NCBI RefSeq assembly: GCF_027947535.2
Contig: NZ_JAAGKO020000023.1
Location: 60,484 to 124,483, forward strand
DNA from: Streptantibioticus silvisoli
GTDB taxonomy: Bacteria; Actinomycetota; Actinomycetes; Streptomycetales; Streptomycetaceae
Direction: 5' to 3'
Length of the DNA: 64,000 nucleotides
Below are positions 7,373 through 16,492 of the stretch, piece by piece. Every line of letters begins with the position of its first letter. Position 1 is the stretch's first letter. Below the pieces are notes generated by a model. The model saw only the letters and a program-made list of their open reading frames with translations. It searched no databases and was not told where the DNA came from. A program made the position numbers and the translations under genes.

Positions 7373-10306
7373 ATGCGCAGACCCAGAATGCTCGCCGGTG
7401 TGGTGGCCACGGCGCTGGCCGCGTCGGTGGTGCTGGCGGTGACGGCGCCCACCGTGGTCGCGGCTCCGGTGGCACCGGTGGCGTTCACGTCCAACAGCCT
7501 GGCGACCTGGCAGACCGACGGCATCGTGTGGGCGATGGCCCAGGCCGGGGGGAAGGTCTTCGCCGGGGGCAGCTTCACCGCGATCCGTCCGCCGGGCACC
7601 GCGGCCGGCGGCGCCGGGGAGCAACCGGCCGTCAACTTCGCGGAGTTCGACGCCGCGACCGGCGACCCGACCGGCTGCGGCCTGTCGTTCACCGTCAGCA
7701 GCGGCACCGCCACCGTGCGGGCGCTGGCGGTCTCGCCGGACGGCAGGACCCTGTACGCCGGCGGCTACTTCGACCACGTCAACGGCGCCTACGTCAACAG
7801 CCTGGTGGCCATCGACATCGCCACCTGCGCGCTCAAGCCGGGCTTCGCACCGCAGGTCAACGCGACGGTGCGCACCATCACCCCGACCGCCACCGGGGTG
7901 TACTTCGGCGGCGACTTCACCTCGGTCGACGGGCAGACCCGTACCCGGCTGGCCCAGGTGACCACCGACGGCACGCTCACCGGGTGGGCGCCGACCGCCG
8001 ACAAGCCGGTGCGCGCCTCGGTGCTGTCGCCGGACGGCTCGATGCTGGTCGTCGGCGGCGACTTCGACCGCCTCGACGGCGCCGACTCGCACGCCCTGGG
8101 CATCGTGGACGCCGCCACCGGCGCCACCGCCAAGACGTACCCGCTGGGCTTCATCGAGCAGAACTCCGTGGTGAAGGCGCTCACCTCCGACGCGACCGGC
8201 TTCTACACCGGCAACGAGGGCACCGGCGGCGGGGTCTTCGACGGCCGCATCGCCATCGACTGGTCAACCCTCGGCCAACGCTGGCGCGACACCTGCCTCG
8301 GCGCCACCCAGGCCGTCATCAGCTACCAAGGCGTCCTGTACGCCGGTTCGCACACCCACGACTGCTCCAGCATGGGCGAACAACCCGACGGACGCCGCCA
8401 GCACCTCATCGCCGAACCCACCACCACCGGCATGGAACTGCCCTGGGCCCCCGACACCAACGACGGCATCGGCGAGCAGATCGGTCCGCGCGCGCTGACC
8501 ATCGCCACCGAGGACGACCAGCCCTACCTGTGGGTCAGCGGCGAGTTCACCACCGTCAACGGCACCGCCCAGCAGGGCCTGACCCGCTTCGGCACCGGAC
8601 CGGACAAGGCTCCGCCCACCGCACCCGCGATGGGCAGCACCTCCTCCGTCGGCGCCGGCACCGTCCAGTTGCGCTGGCTCGCCTCCACCGACACCGACGA
8701 CGGCACGCTCAGCTACAGCGTCTACCGCGACGGCTCCACCACCCCGGTGTGGACCGGCACCGCCGCCAGCTACTGGTGGTCGCGACCGCAGGTGTCCTTC
8801 ACCGACAGCGGGCTGGCCCCGGGCAGCTACCACACGTACCGGATCACCGCGAGCGACGGCACGAACGTGGCCAGTTCACCGGTGTACACCGTCAAGTCGG
8901 GCACCGCGACGTCCGGTTACGCCGCGCGGGTGGTCAGCGACGGCGCGAACCTGTACTGGCGCTACGACGAGCCGTCGGGCGGCTTCATCGGCGACTCGGC
9001 CGGCGAGCACAACGGCACGTTCAACGGCGGCGGCACCTACCGCGACGGCACCGGCGCGCTGACCGGCGACCCGAGCTACCCGCTGGGCCTCAACGGCTCC
9101 ACCGGCTTCGTGGCCACCGCGGCCGCGCAGCCGACACCGTCGCAGTACAGCGTGGAGACGTGGTTCAAGACCACCACGAGGAGCGGCGGGCTGCTGGTCG
9201 GCTTCGGCAACTCGCCGACCGCCGCCTCGTCTTCGTACGACAAGCACGTCTACATGACCAATTCCGGCCAGCTGGTCTTCGGGGTCTACTCCGGCGGCAC
9301 GCAGACGGTCACCTCGCCGGCCGCGTACAACGACGGCGCCTGGCACCACGTGGTGGCCACCCAGGGCGCCGACGGGATGGCGCTGTACGTCGACGGGCTG
9401 CGGGTCGGCCGGAACGCGGCGGTCACCACCAGCCAGCAGTACACCGGTTACTGGCACGTCGGCGGCGACTCCCTGGGCAGCTGGCCCAACCAGCCGTCCA
9501 GCGCCTTCTTCCAGGGCGACGTCGACGAGACGGCCGTCTACCCGTCGGTGCTGTCGGCCGCGCAGGTCGCCGCGCACTACGACCTGGGCAGCGGCGCCTC
9601 CGTGGCGCCCGGCCCGTCCGACCCCTACGGCAAGGCGGTCTACGGCGACGCCCCCGACAGCTACTGGCGCCTCGACGAGTCGTCGGGCTACACCGCGGCG
9701 GACGCCTCCGGCAACGACAACACCGGGGTCTACGGCCTGGACGTCGCCCGCGGCACGGCGAGCGCGGTGGCCGGCACCACCGACACCGCGGCCACCTTGG
9801 ACGGCAACTTCTTCAGCATCGTCTCCTCCGCCACGGCCACCGCGGCGCCGGCGGTGTACTCCACCGAGCTGTGGTTCCGCACCACCGGCACGCAGGGCGG
9901 CAAGCTCATCGGCTTCGGCGACTCGCAGAACGGGATGTCGGGCACCTTCGACCGGCACGTGTACATGACGAACGACGGCCACCTGGTCTTCGGCGTGCGC
10001 AACGCCGAGGCCGACACCGTCACCTCGCCGGCCGCGTACAACGACGGCGCCTGGCACTACCTGGTGGCCACCCAGGGCGCCGACGGCATGAAGCTCTACG
10101 TCGACGGCGCCGCCGTCGCGAGCAACGGCGTCAGCGCCAACCGGTCCTACACCGGCTACTGGCGCGTCGGCGGCGACAACCTCAGCGGCTGGCCGCAGGC
10201 ACCGACCGGCGACTTCTTCCGCGGCGGCGTGGACGAGGCGGCCGTCTACTCCACCGAGCTGACGGCCGCCCAGGTGGCGGCGCACTACGCGGCCGGAGCG
10301 CGGTAG
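7373..10306 (+). CDS. secreted beta-propeller / fibronectin-like / double LamG domain protein 2
   Basis: This 977-residue paralogue of the preceding protein has the same layout (signal peptide cleaved near AAPVAPVAF, seven-bladed propeller, fibronectin-like domain, LamG) plus a second C-terminal LamG domain (~755-977). Each LamG copy has WF(K/R)TT, WH-x-VATQG and LYVDG. The extra domain looks like an internal duplication. ATG 7373 was chosen for the purine-rich AAGGGAAAAGGGGGGG site in front; the longer frame upstream is non-coding. DNA identity with gene 1 is much higher in the middle (8180-8450) than at the ends. Two LamG domains suggest multivalent glycan binding; the ligand is unknown. 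Confidence 0.88.
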   Translation: MRRPRMLAGVVATALAASVVLAVTAPTVVAAPVAPVAFTSNSLATWQTDGIVWAMAQAGGKVFAGGSFTAIRPPGTAAGGAGEQPAVNFAEFDAATGDPTGCGLSFTVSSGTATVRALAVSPDGRTLYAGGYFDHVNGAYVNSLVAIDIATCALKPGFAPQVNATVRTITPTATGVYFGGDFTSVDGQTRTRLAQVTTDGTLTGWAPTADKPVRASVLSPDGSMLVVGGDFDRLDGADSHALGIVDAATGATAKTYPLGFIEQNSVVKALTSDATGFYTGNEGTGGGVFDGRIAIDWSTLGQRWRDTCLGATQAVISYQGVLYAGSHTHDCSSMGEQPDGRRQHLIAEPTTTGMELPWAPDTNDGIGEQIGPRALTIATEDDQPYLWVSGEFTTVNGTAQQGLTRFGTGPDKAPPTAPAMGSTSSVGAGTVQLRWLASTDTDDGTLSYSVYRDGSTTPVWTGTAASYWWSRPQVSFTDSGLAPGSYHTYRITASDGTNVASSPVYTVKSGTATSGYAARVVSDGANLYWRYDEPSGGFIGDSAGEHNGTFNGGGTYRDGTGALTGDPSYPLGLNGSTGFVATAAAQPTPSQYSVETWFKTTTRSGGLLVGFGNSPTAASSSYDKHVYMTNSGQLVFGVYSGGTQTVTSPAAYNDGAWHHVVATQGADGMALYVDGLRVGRNAAVTTSQQYTGYWHVGGDSLGSWPNQPSSAFFQGDVDETAVYPSVLSAAQVAAHYDLGSGASVAPGPSDPYGKAVYGDAPDSYWRLDESSGYTAADASGNDNTGVYGLDVARGTASAVAGTTDTAATLDGNFFSIVSSATATAAPAVYSTELWFRTTGTQGGKLIGFGDSQNGMSGTFDRHVYMTNDGHLVFGVRNAEADTVTSPAAYNDGAWHYLVATQGADGMKLYVDGAAVASNGVSANRSYTGYWRVGGDNLSGWPQAPTGDFFRGGVDEAAVYSTELTAAQVAAHYAAGAR

Positions 10307-10313
10307 CGCGGGT

Positions 10314-10343
10314 CCGGCGGGCCGGGGTGACCCGGCCCGCCGG
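10314..10343 (+). terminator. intrinsic terminator-like hairpin after LamG gene 2
   Basis: A perfect 13-bp stem (CCGGCGGGCCGGG with its complement) closes a GTGA tetraloop eight bases after the stop codon. It separates the LamG pair from the sugar transferase gene, which therefore needs its own promoter in 10344-10486. Confidence 0.65.
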
Positions 10344-10486
10344 CCGGCGTCACACTTCGGCCACTTCTGAACCGAACCGCACGGAAAACGAACGGAAACC
10401 ACCGTGTTCACCTATCGTCATACCGGGCGCTGCGGGGCGCCGCGGTGAGAAACGGTGTCGCGTCTTCGTTCCCGGGGGGGAAATTC

Positions 10487-11968
10487 ATGCGATCGACCGA
10501 TGTCCGTACCTCGCAGGAATGGGCGGACTTCGAGCCCGGCCGGTCCGCCGGGCACCTGCACCGGGCGGCGCGGCCGGACCGGCCGGCCACCGCGGTGGCC
10601 GTCGACGCCCTCGGCGCGCTCATACCCACCGGCCTGCTGCTGGCCGCGGAACACGGCACGGTCGACGCCTGGCCGGTGGCGGCGCTGACGGCGGCCTGCT
10701 GGCTGGCCATCGGCACGGCCCGCGGCCGCTACTCCCGGGTGAGCATCGGCGAGTCCGGCGCGCTGCGGCCGGTACTGCACGAATGGGCGGTGCTGGTCGG
10801 TCTGCTGGCGGTGCTGCGGGCGTTCTCCTCGCTGCCGGTGGCCGCCCTGCCGGTGCTGCTCGCGCTGGTCGCGCCGTTGCTGGTGACCTGCCTGCGGCGC
10901 AAACTGACGCAGCGCCGGCTGTTCGGGCTGCACCGGCGGGGGCTGGCGGTGCGCCGCACCCTGGTGGTGGGCGATGCCGCCGCGGTGGACGCCGCCGTCG
11001 GCCAGCTGGCCCGGCACACCCACCACGAGTACGTGGTGGTCGGCGCCTGCCTGATCGGTCCCGGCGAGCCGGCCGGCGGCACGGTGGTCGCCGGCCGGCT
11101 GACCCGGCGCGCGGACGGCGAGCCGGACGGCGCCGACGGGGGCGAACTGCTGCGGGCCGCCGGCGAACTGCGGGCGGACACCGTGCTGGCGGCGCCCGGG
11201 GCGGCACTGTCCGGCGAACGGCTGCGCCGGCTGGTGTGGGCGGTGCACGAGTCGGGGCGCCGGCTGACGCTGCTGCCCGGCATCACCGAGGTCGCCGTCC
11301 ACCGCATCGCTTTGGACTCGGCCGGCGGGCTGCCGCTGCTGACGGTGGCCGCCCCGGCGCAGGCCGGCTTCGCGCGGCTGGTGAAGGCGGTGACCGACCG
11401 GCTGGGGGCGCTGGTGCTGCTGGTGCTGCTGTCGCCGCTGCTGCTGGCGCTGGCGCTGCTGGTGCGGTCGACCTCGCGCGGCCCGGCGTTCCACCGGCAG
11501 ACCCGGGTGGGGCGCGGCGGCGAGACGTTCACCATGGTCAAGTTCCGCTCCATGGTGGCCGACGCGGACGAACGGCGGCCGGGGCTGGGCCACCTCAACG
11601 AGCAGGACGGCCGGATGTTCAAGATCCGCACCGACCCGCGGGTGACCCGGGTCGGCGCGGTGCTGCGCCGCTTCTCGCTCGACGAACTGCCGCAGCTGCT
11701 GCACGTGCTGACCGGCCGGATGTCGCTGGTGGGCCCGCGCCCGCCGGTGCCGGAGGAGGTGGCCGGCTACGACGAGGTGGAACTGCGGCGGCTGCTGGTG
11801 CGGCCGGGGCTGACCGGGCCGTGGCAGGTCGGCGGCCGCTCCGACCTGACGTGGGACGAGACGGTCGCCATCGACCTCGGCTACGTCGACAACTGGTCGC
11901 TGGCGGTGGACCTGCACGTGCTGACCCGCACGGTACGGGCGGTGGCCGAGGGGCGCGGGGCCTACTGA
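10487..11968 (+). CDS. polyprenyl-phosphate hexose-1-phosphate transferase (exopolysaccharide initiation)
   Basis: The 493-residue protein has a membrane N-terminal half (about four helices from residue ~40 to 160), a CoA-binding-like cytoplasmic domain, one further hydrophobic helix (LGALVLLVLLSPLLLALALL), and the catalytic bacterial sugar transferase domain at the C-terminus. Signature motifs are KFRSMVADAD, RRFSLDELPQLL, SLVGPRPPVPEE and RPGLTGPWQVGGRS. Such WcaJ/WbaP-type enzymes load the first sugar phosphate on undecaprenyl phosphate. ATG 10487 lies after a G-run; an upstream in-frame GTG is possible. It converges on fcl with only 33 bases between. Confidence 0.94.
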   Translation: MRSTDVRTSQEWADFEPGRSAGHLHRAARPDRPATAVAVDALGALIPTGLLLAAEHGTVDAWPVAALTAACWLAIGTARGRYSRVSIGESGALRPVLHEWAVLVGLLAVLRAFSSLPVAALPVLLALVAPLLVTCLRRKLTQRRLFGLHRRGLAVRRTLVVGDAAAVDAAVGQLARHTHHEYVVVGACLIGPGEPAGGTVVAGRLTRRADGEPDGADGGELLRAAGELRADTVLAAPGAALSGERLRRLVWAVHESGRRLTLLPGITEVAVHRIALDSAGGLPLLTVAAPAQAGFARLVKAVTDRLGALVLLVLLSPLLLALALLVRSTSRGPAFHRQTRVGRGGETFTMVKFRSMVADADERRPGLGHLNEQDGRMFKIRTDPRVTRVGAVLRRFSLDELPQLLHVLTGRMSLVGPRPPVPEEVAGYDEVELRRLLVRPGLTGPWQVGGRSDLTWDETVAIDLGYVDNWSLAVDLHVLTRTVRAVAEGRGAY

Positions 11969-12001
11969 CCGGCCACCGCCCGCGCCGTCACGGGCCGCCG
12001 G

Positions 12002-12940
12002 TCAGGCCGACCGCTCGCGCCACCAGGCGTAGGTGGCGGCGATGCCGTCCTCCAGCGGGACGCTCGGCCGCCAGCCCAGGGCGGTCAGCCGCGAGACGTC
12101 CAGCAGCTTGCGCGGCGTGCCGTCCGGTTTGCCGGTGTCCCAGGCCAGGGTGCCGGTGAAGCCGGTCACCCGGGCGACGGTCTCGGCCAGTTCGCGGATC
12201 GTCAGGTCGGCGCCGCATCCCACGTTCACCGGTTCGTCGCCGTCGTAGCGGCGCAGCAGCACCTCACAGGCGGAGGCCAGGTCGTCGACATGCAGGAACT
12301 CGCGGCGCGGGGTGCCGCTGCCCCACAGCACGACCTGCGGCGCGCCGTCGCGGACCGCCTCGTGGAAACGGCGGATCAGCGCGGGCAGCACGTGGGAGCC
12401 GACCGGGTCGAAGTTGTCGCCGGGGCCGTAGAGGTTGGTCGGCATCGCGGAGACGTAGGAGGCGCCGTACTGCCGCCGGTAGGACTGGATCTGGACGATG
12501 CCGGCGATCTTGGCGATGGCGTAGGCCTCGTTGGTGGGTTCCAGCGGGCCGGTGAGCAGGGCGTCCTCGGTGATGGGCTGGTCGGCGAGCCGGGGGTAGA
12601 TGCAGCTGGAGCCGAGCATCAGCAGCCGCCGCACGCCGGCCCGGTGGGCGCCGGAGATGACGCTGAGCTGGATGCGCAGGTTCTCCTCGATGAACTGCAC
12701 CGGGTAGGTGGAGTTGGCCATGATGCCGCCGACCTTGGCGGCGGCCAGCACCACCGCGTCCGGGCGCCGGTCGGCGAGGAAGGCCGCGGTGGCCGCCTCG
12801 TCGCGCAGGTCGAGCTGGTCACGGGTGCGGGTCAGCACCTGGTAGCCGCGGGCCTCCAGCCGGCGCCGGACCGCGGAGCCGACCAGACCGCGGTGGCCGG
12901 CGACGAAGACCCGGGCGGGGGGAGGGAGGAGATCGTCCAT
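12002..12940 (-). CDS. fcl: GDP-L-fucose synthase
   Basis: The 312-residue extended short-chain dehydrogenase has the NADP-binding GHRGLVGS, the catalytic Ser in GSSCIYP, the YAIAK Tyr/Lys pair, and the GDP-sugar segment [12 protein letters not shown] typical of Fcl/WcaG. It epimerises and reduces GDP-4-keto-6-deoxymannose to GDP-L-fucose. The substrate is supplied by Gmd, encoded divergently 281 bases away, so the two share a regulatory region. Length and motifs are complete. Confidence 0.95.
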   Translation of the reverse strand: MDDLLPPPARVFVAGHRGLVGSAVRRRLEARGYQVLTRTRDQLDLRDEAATAAFLADRRPDAVVLAAAKVGGIMANSTYPVQFIEENLRIQLSVISGAHRAGVRRLLMLGSSCIYPRLADQPITEDALLTGPLEPTNEAYAIAKIAGIVQIQSYRRQYGASYVSAMPTNLYGPGDNFDPVGSHVLPALIRRFHEAVRDGAPQVVLWGSGTPRREFLHVDDLASACEVLLRRYDGDEPVNVGCGADLTIRELAETVARVTGFTGTLAWDTGKPDGTPRKLLDVSRLTALGWRPSVPLEDGIAATYAWWRERSA

Positions 12941-12992
12941 GGTGCGGATTTTCGCAGTTCCGGACCCGATGGCGACAGAACTCCCGCAATCT

Positions 12993-13003
12993 GATCACAT
13001 GTT
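12993..13003. promoter_or_regulatory. GATCACATGTT motif, copy 1 (fcl/gmd divergent region)
   Basis: An 11-base element GATCACATGTT, followed by CTTCATCATGT, lies in the AT-richer part of the shared promoter region of fcl and gmd. The same 11 bases recur at 17779-17789 in the other divergent promoter of this locus. Candidate operator; the binding factor is unknown. Confidence 0.4.
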
Positions 13004-13083
13004 CTTCATCATGTCGTAGGTATCCCGGGTCGCGGGCGGCCCGAAAGCAGCCCGCGCCACCCGAGCGGCCCCGGCCATGCCCG

Positions 13084-13190
13084 CACCGGGCACCACCCGT
13101 CGCCCCACCCGTCCGTCGCCCCGTCCACCTGTCGTCCCACGCACCCGTCGCCCCACCACCCGTCGTCCCACCCACCGTTCACCACCGCCC
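13084..13190. repeat. degenerate short tandem repeat upstream of gmd
   Basis: About 100 bases of pyrimidine-rich repeats of the type CGTCGCCCCACCC and CGTCGTCCCACCC stand between the fcl/gmd regulatory motif and the gmd ribosome binding site. Non-coding; it would form the 5' leader of gmd mRNA if transcription starts near 13000. Confidence 0.5.
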
Positions 13191-13221
13191 GGAACCGTCC
13201 GGGCAGAAGGGGGAAGTCGCC

Positions 13222-14235
13222 TTGCGCAAGACCGCACTCATCACCGGGGTCACCGGCCAGGACGGTTCGTACCTGGCGGAACTGCTGCTCGCCAAGGGCT
13301 ACCAGGTGCACGGCCTGATACGCCGGTCCTCCAGCTTCAACACCGAGCGGATCGACCACATCTACCAGGACCCGCAGACCCCGGAACGCGACCTGGTGCT
13401 GCACCACGCCGACCTGTCCGACGGGGTGGCGCTGACCAGCCTGCTGCACCGGATCGCGCCCGACGAGGTCTACAACCTCGGCGCGCAGTCCCACGTCCGC
13501 GTCTCCTTCGACGCGCCGCTCTACACCGGCGACGTCACCGGCATGGGCGCCCTGCGGCTGCTGGAGGCCGTCCGGGCCAGCGGCATCGAGACCCGGATCT
13601 ACCAGGCGTCCTCCTCCGAGATGTTCGGCGCCACCCCGCCGCCGCAGAACGAACGCACCCCCTTCCACCCGCGCAGCCCCTACGGGTGTGCCAAGGTCTT
13701 CGCGTACTGGACCACCGTCAACTACCGCGAGGCGTACGGCATGCACGCCACCAACGGCATCTTGTTCAACCACGAGTCCCCGCGCCGCGGCGAGACCTTC
13801 GTCACCCGCAAGATCACCCGCGCGGTGGCCCGCATCCAGGCCGGCCTCCAGCAGCACCTCTACCTGGGCAACCTCGACGCGGTCCGCGACTGGGGCTACG
13901 CGCCGGAGTACGTCGAGGCGATGTGGCGGATGCTCCAGCAGGACGAGCCGGACGACTACGTGGTGGCCACCGGACAGGCGCACTCGGTGCGGGAGTTCTG
14001 CCAGGAGGCGTTCGCGGCGGTCGGCATGGACTGGACCGACCACGTTCGCTACGACCCCAAGTACGACCGGCCCTCGGAGGTGGACGCGCTGATCGGGGAC
14101 GCGTCGAAGGCGGAGCGGAAGCTGGGCTGGAAGCCGGCGGTGACCTTCCGGGAGCTGACCGCGATCATGGTCCGCGCCGACGTCGGCGCGCTGACCGCCC
14201 AACTGGCCGGCTCCGCGGTCCGGGTGGACCGGTGA
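13222..14235 (+). CDS. gmd: GDP-mannose 4,6-dehydratase
   Basis: The 337-residue protein starts with [12 protein letters not shown], the diagnostic Gmd nucleotide-binding motif. It also has [11 protein letters not shown] (catalytic Ser/Glu), YGCAK (catalytic Tyr/Lys) and [16 protein letters not shown]. It converts GDP-D-mannose to GDP-4-keto-6-deoxy-D-mannose for Fcl. The start is a TTG at 13222 with a strong AAGGGGGAAG site at 13207-13216; no better ATG or GTG is nearby. Its last bases overlap the acetyltransferase start (GTGA), so gmd, the acetyltransferase and the glycosyltransferase are one operon. No GDP-mannose pyrophosphorylase gene is present in the window. Confidence 0.95.
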   Translation: MRKTALITGVTGQDGSYLAELLLAKGYQVHGLIRRSSSFNTERIDHIYQDPQTPERDLVLHHADLSDGVALTSLLHRIAPDEVYNLGAQSHVRVSFDAPLYTGDVTGMGALRLLEAVRASGIETRIYQASSSEMFGATPPPQNERTPFHPRSPYGCAKVFAYWTTVNYREAYGMHATNGILFNHESPRRGETFVTRKITRAVARIQAGLQQHLYLGNLDAVRDWGYAPEYVEAMWRMLQQDEPDDYVVATGQAHSVREFCQEAFAAVGMDWTDHVRYDPKYDRPSEVDALIGDASKAERKLGWKPAVTFRELTAIMVRADVGALTAQLAGSAVRVDR

Positions 14236-14879
14236 GCGGCCCGCGCGAGGAGGCCGCGCGGGCGGCCGGCGGCACCGGCGGCGCCGCCGGGCCGGCCGGC
14301 GGCGTGCCGCGGGCCGCGGCCGCCCCGGTGCCGCGACAGCGCCGGGCCGGGGAACCGCGGCGGTCGCTGCGCGGCTTCACCGGCACCGGGTACGCCAAGG
14401 GGCGCGGTGTCGCCGGCCAGGCGCTGTGGTTCGCGGTACTCAACCTGGTGTTCACGAAATGGTGGTTCCCGCCCCGGCTGCGCCCGCCGCTGCTGCGGGC
14501 GTTCGGCGCCACGGTCGGCCGGCGGGTGCTGATCCGGCACCGGGTGCGGGTGCAGTGGCCGTGGAAGCTGACGGTCGGCGACGACGTGTGGATCGGCGAG
14601 GACGCCTGGCTGGTCAACCTGGAGCCCATCACCATCGGCTCCGACGTGTGCGTCTCGCAGGGCGCGCTGCTGTGCACCGGCAGCCACCAGCGGCGCAGCC
14701 CCACCTTCGAGTTCGACAACGCGCCCATCGTGCTGCGGCCGGGCAGCTGGGTGGCGGCGCGCGCGACGGTGCTGCGCGGGGTCACCGTCGGGGAGGGCGC
14801 GGTGGTCGGCGCCGGCGCGGTGGCGCACCGCGACCTGGCGCCCGGCGCGACCCTGCTGGCCGGCGGGAGCACCCGGTGA
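14232..14879 (+). CDS. WcaF-like acyltransferase (left-handed beta-helix)
   Basis: The 215-residue protein has a ~45-residue Ala/Gly/Arg-rich N-terminus and then a hexapeptide-repeat acyltransferase domain: [36 protein letters not shown] (catalytic His in the SH) and [15 protein letters not shown]. The region [12 protein letters not shown] and the overall order resemble the colanic-acid O-acetyltransferase WcaF. It probably acetylates a sugar of the repeat unit using acetyl-CoA. It overlaps gmd at its start and the glycosyltransferase at its end by four bases each. Confidence 0.9.
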   Translation: MSGPREEAARAAGGTGGAAGPAGGVPRAAAAPVPRQRRAGEPRRSLRGFTGTGYAKGRGVAGQALWFAVLNLVFTKWWFPPRLRPPLLRAFGATVGRRVLIRHRVRVQWPWKLTVGDDVWIGEDAWLVNLEPITIGSDVCVSQGALLCTGSHQRRSPTFEFDNAPIVLRPGSWVAARATVLRGVTVGEGAVVGAGAVAHRDLAPGATLLAGGSTR

Positions 14880-16015
14880 CGCCGTCCCCGGCCGGCCGGG
14901 TGGTGCGGCACGTGGTGACCCTGGTCAGCGACGACGGCGCCTACGGCGGCCCGGTCAGCGTCGCCACCGGACAGCTGGCGGAGCTCACCGCCCGCGGCCA
15001 CGACACCGCGCTGCTGTCGCTGTGGCGCGGCCAGGGGCCGCCGCCGGCCACCGCGGACGGCGTGCCGCTGCGGGCGTTCGCGGCGCGCACCCTGATCCCC
15101 GGGCGCGGCTTCCTCGGGCTGTTCAGCGCCCGGCTGGCGGTGGCGCTGTGGCGGGAGGCCGGCCGGGCGGACGTGCTCCAGGTGCACGCCGGCCGGGACC
15201 TGGTGTCGCTGGCGGCGCTGCTGGCGGCCCGGCTGCGCGGCACCCCGTACCTGGTGCAGACGCACGGCATGGTCCAGCCGCGCGGCGGCGCGGTGGCCCG
15301 GGCGTTCGACGCCGCGCTGGTGCCGCTGCTGCGCCGGGCGAGGGCCTGCCTGGTGCTGACGGCGGAGGAGGAGCAGGGGCTGGCCGCCGTACTGGGCGCC
15401 GGCCGGCCGCCGTTGCTGCGGCTGCCCAACGGGGTGCGGCGGGCGGTCCCCCCGGCCGGGGAACGCGATCCGGACCTGGTGCTGTACCTGGCCCGGCTGC
15501 ACCCGCGCAAGCGCCCGGAGGCCTTCGTGGACGCCGCCGCCCTGCTGACCGCCCGCCGGCCCGCGACGCGGTTCGTGCTGCACGGCGCCGACGAGGGCTC
15601 ACTGCCGGCGGTGCGCGACCGGATCGCGCGCGGCGGTCTGGCGGACCGGGTGCGCTACGGCGGACCGGTGGCCCACGACGCGGCGCTGGACCGGCTGGCC
15701 CGGGCCGCGGTCTACGTCCTGCCGAGCGTGCGGGAGCCGTTCCCGATGAGCGTGCTGGAGGCGCTGGCCGCGGGCACGCCCGTGGTACTCACCGACAGCT
15801 GCGGCATCGCCGGCACCCTGGCCGACTCCGGCGCCGCGCTCGTCACCGACGGCAGTCCGCAGGCACTGGCCGACGCGGTGGACCGGCTACTGGGCGACCC
15901 GGACCTGCGCGCCCGCACCGTCGCCGCCGGGCACCGGGCGGTCGAGACCGTCTTCTCCCTCACCGCGGTCGCCGACCGGCTGACGCAGGAGTACGAGGCG
16001 GCGTGCGGGGGGTGA
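14876..16015 (+). CDS. glycosyltransferase family 4 (GT-B)
   Basis: The 379-residue GT-B glycosyltransferase has an N-terminal acceptor domain beginning HVVTLVSDDGAYGGP and a C-terminal donor domain with LYLARLHPRKRPEAFVDA and VLPSVREPFPMSVLEALAAG, the E-x7-E signature of GT4. GTG 14876 overlaps the acetyltransferase stop. It would add one sugar to the lipid-linked repeat unit on the cytoplasmic face; donor and linkage cannot be read from sequence. It is the last gene of the gmd operon. Confidence 0.92.
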   Translation: MTPSPAGRVVRHVVTLVSDDGAYGGPVSVATGQLAELTARGHDTALLSLWRGQGPPPATADGVPLRAFAARTLIPGRGFLGLFSARLAVALWREAGRADVLQVHAGRDLVSLAALLAARLRGTPYLVQTHGMVQPRGGAVARAFDAALVPLLRRARACLVLTAEEEQGLAAVLGAGRPPLLRLPNGVRRAVPPAGERDPDLVLYLARLHPRKRPEAFVDAAALLTARRPATRFVLHGADEGSLPAVRDRIARGGLADRVRYGGPVAHDAALDRLARAAVYVLPSVREPFPMSVLEALAAGTPVVLTDSCGIAGTLADSGAALVTDGSPQALADAVDRLLGDPDLRARTVAAGHRAVETVFSLTAVADRLTQEYEAACGG

Positions 16016-16099
16016 GGGGGCGGGTGGAGGCGCCGACCGCGTTACGGGGCTGGTCGTTGACGGTGGGCGCGTCGTTGACGGGGCGTGCCTGCCCGGCGG

Positions 16100-16420
16100 G
16101 CCGGTCGGCGTACGGGACGGCACGTCGGCCGGGGAAGGGAAGCCGGGGGCGGGAGCCGGGAGTGCCGCCAACCGCCCTACCGGGGCCGGGAGTTGCCGCT
16201 GCGGACCGCCGGCCGGCGCACGGGACGGGACGGCACGTCGGCCGGGGAGGGAAGCCGGGGGCGGGGACCGGGAGTGGCCGCCAACCACCTAACCGGGGGC
16301 GGCAGTTGCCGCTACGGACCGCCGGCTGGCGTACGGGACGGCACGTCGGCCGGGGAGGCGGCGAGACGCCAACCGCCGCACCGGGGGCGGAACGTGACCC
16401 CGCCGCGCCGCCAGGCCGGC
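16100..16420. repeat. ~110-bp imperfect tandem repeat between the two glycosyltransferase genes
   Basis: The 477-base gap between the convergent glycosyltransferases holds three copies of a ~110-bp unit: CACGTCGGCCGGGGA recurs at 16121, 16234 and 16342, and GCCGCCAACC at 16164 and 16277, with a partial fourth copy from about 16374. Spacings are 113 and 108 bases. All six frames here read as low-complexity Arg/Gly/Pro, so I regard it as non-coding. The bottom strand carries GGTTGGCG as in the 29-kb repeat array, a possible link. Confidence 0.75.
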
Positions 16421-16492
16421 CGGACGCACGAACCGGCCCGCCGACCGCATCGGGCGCCGGCCCGACGCCAACCGCCCCCCGCAGAAGGCGGG

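Noticed and set aside
7345..12159. A 1604-codon open frame across the second LamG gene and the sugar transferase gene
   Set aside because: It is the +1 shadow of two well-supported genes; its product is Arg/Gly/His-rich without domains, a normal by-product of high-GC DNA.
16016..16492. Small genes in the gap between the glycosyltransferases
   Set aside because: Open frames here are made of the ~110-bp repeat and encode only Arg/Pro/Gly low complexity.
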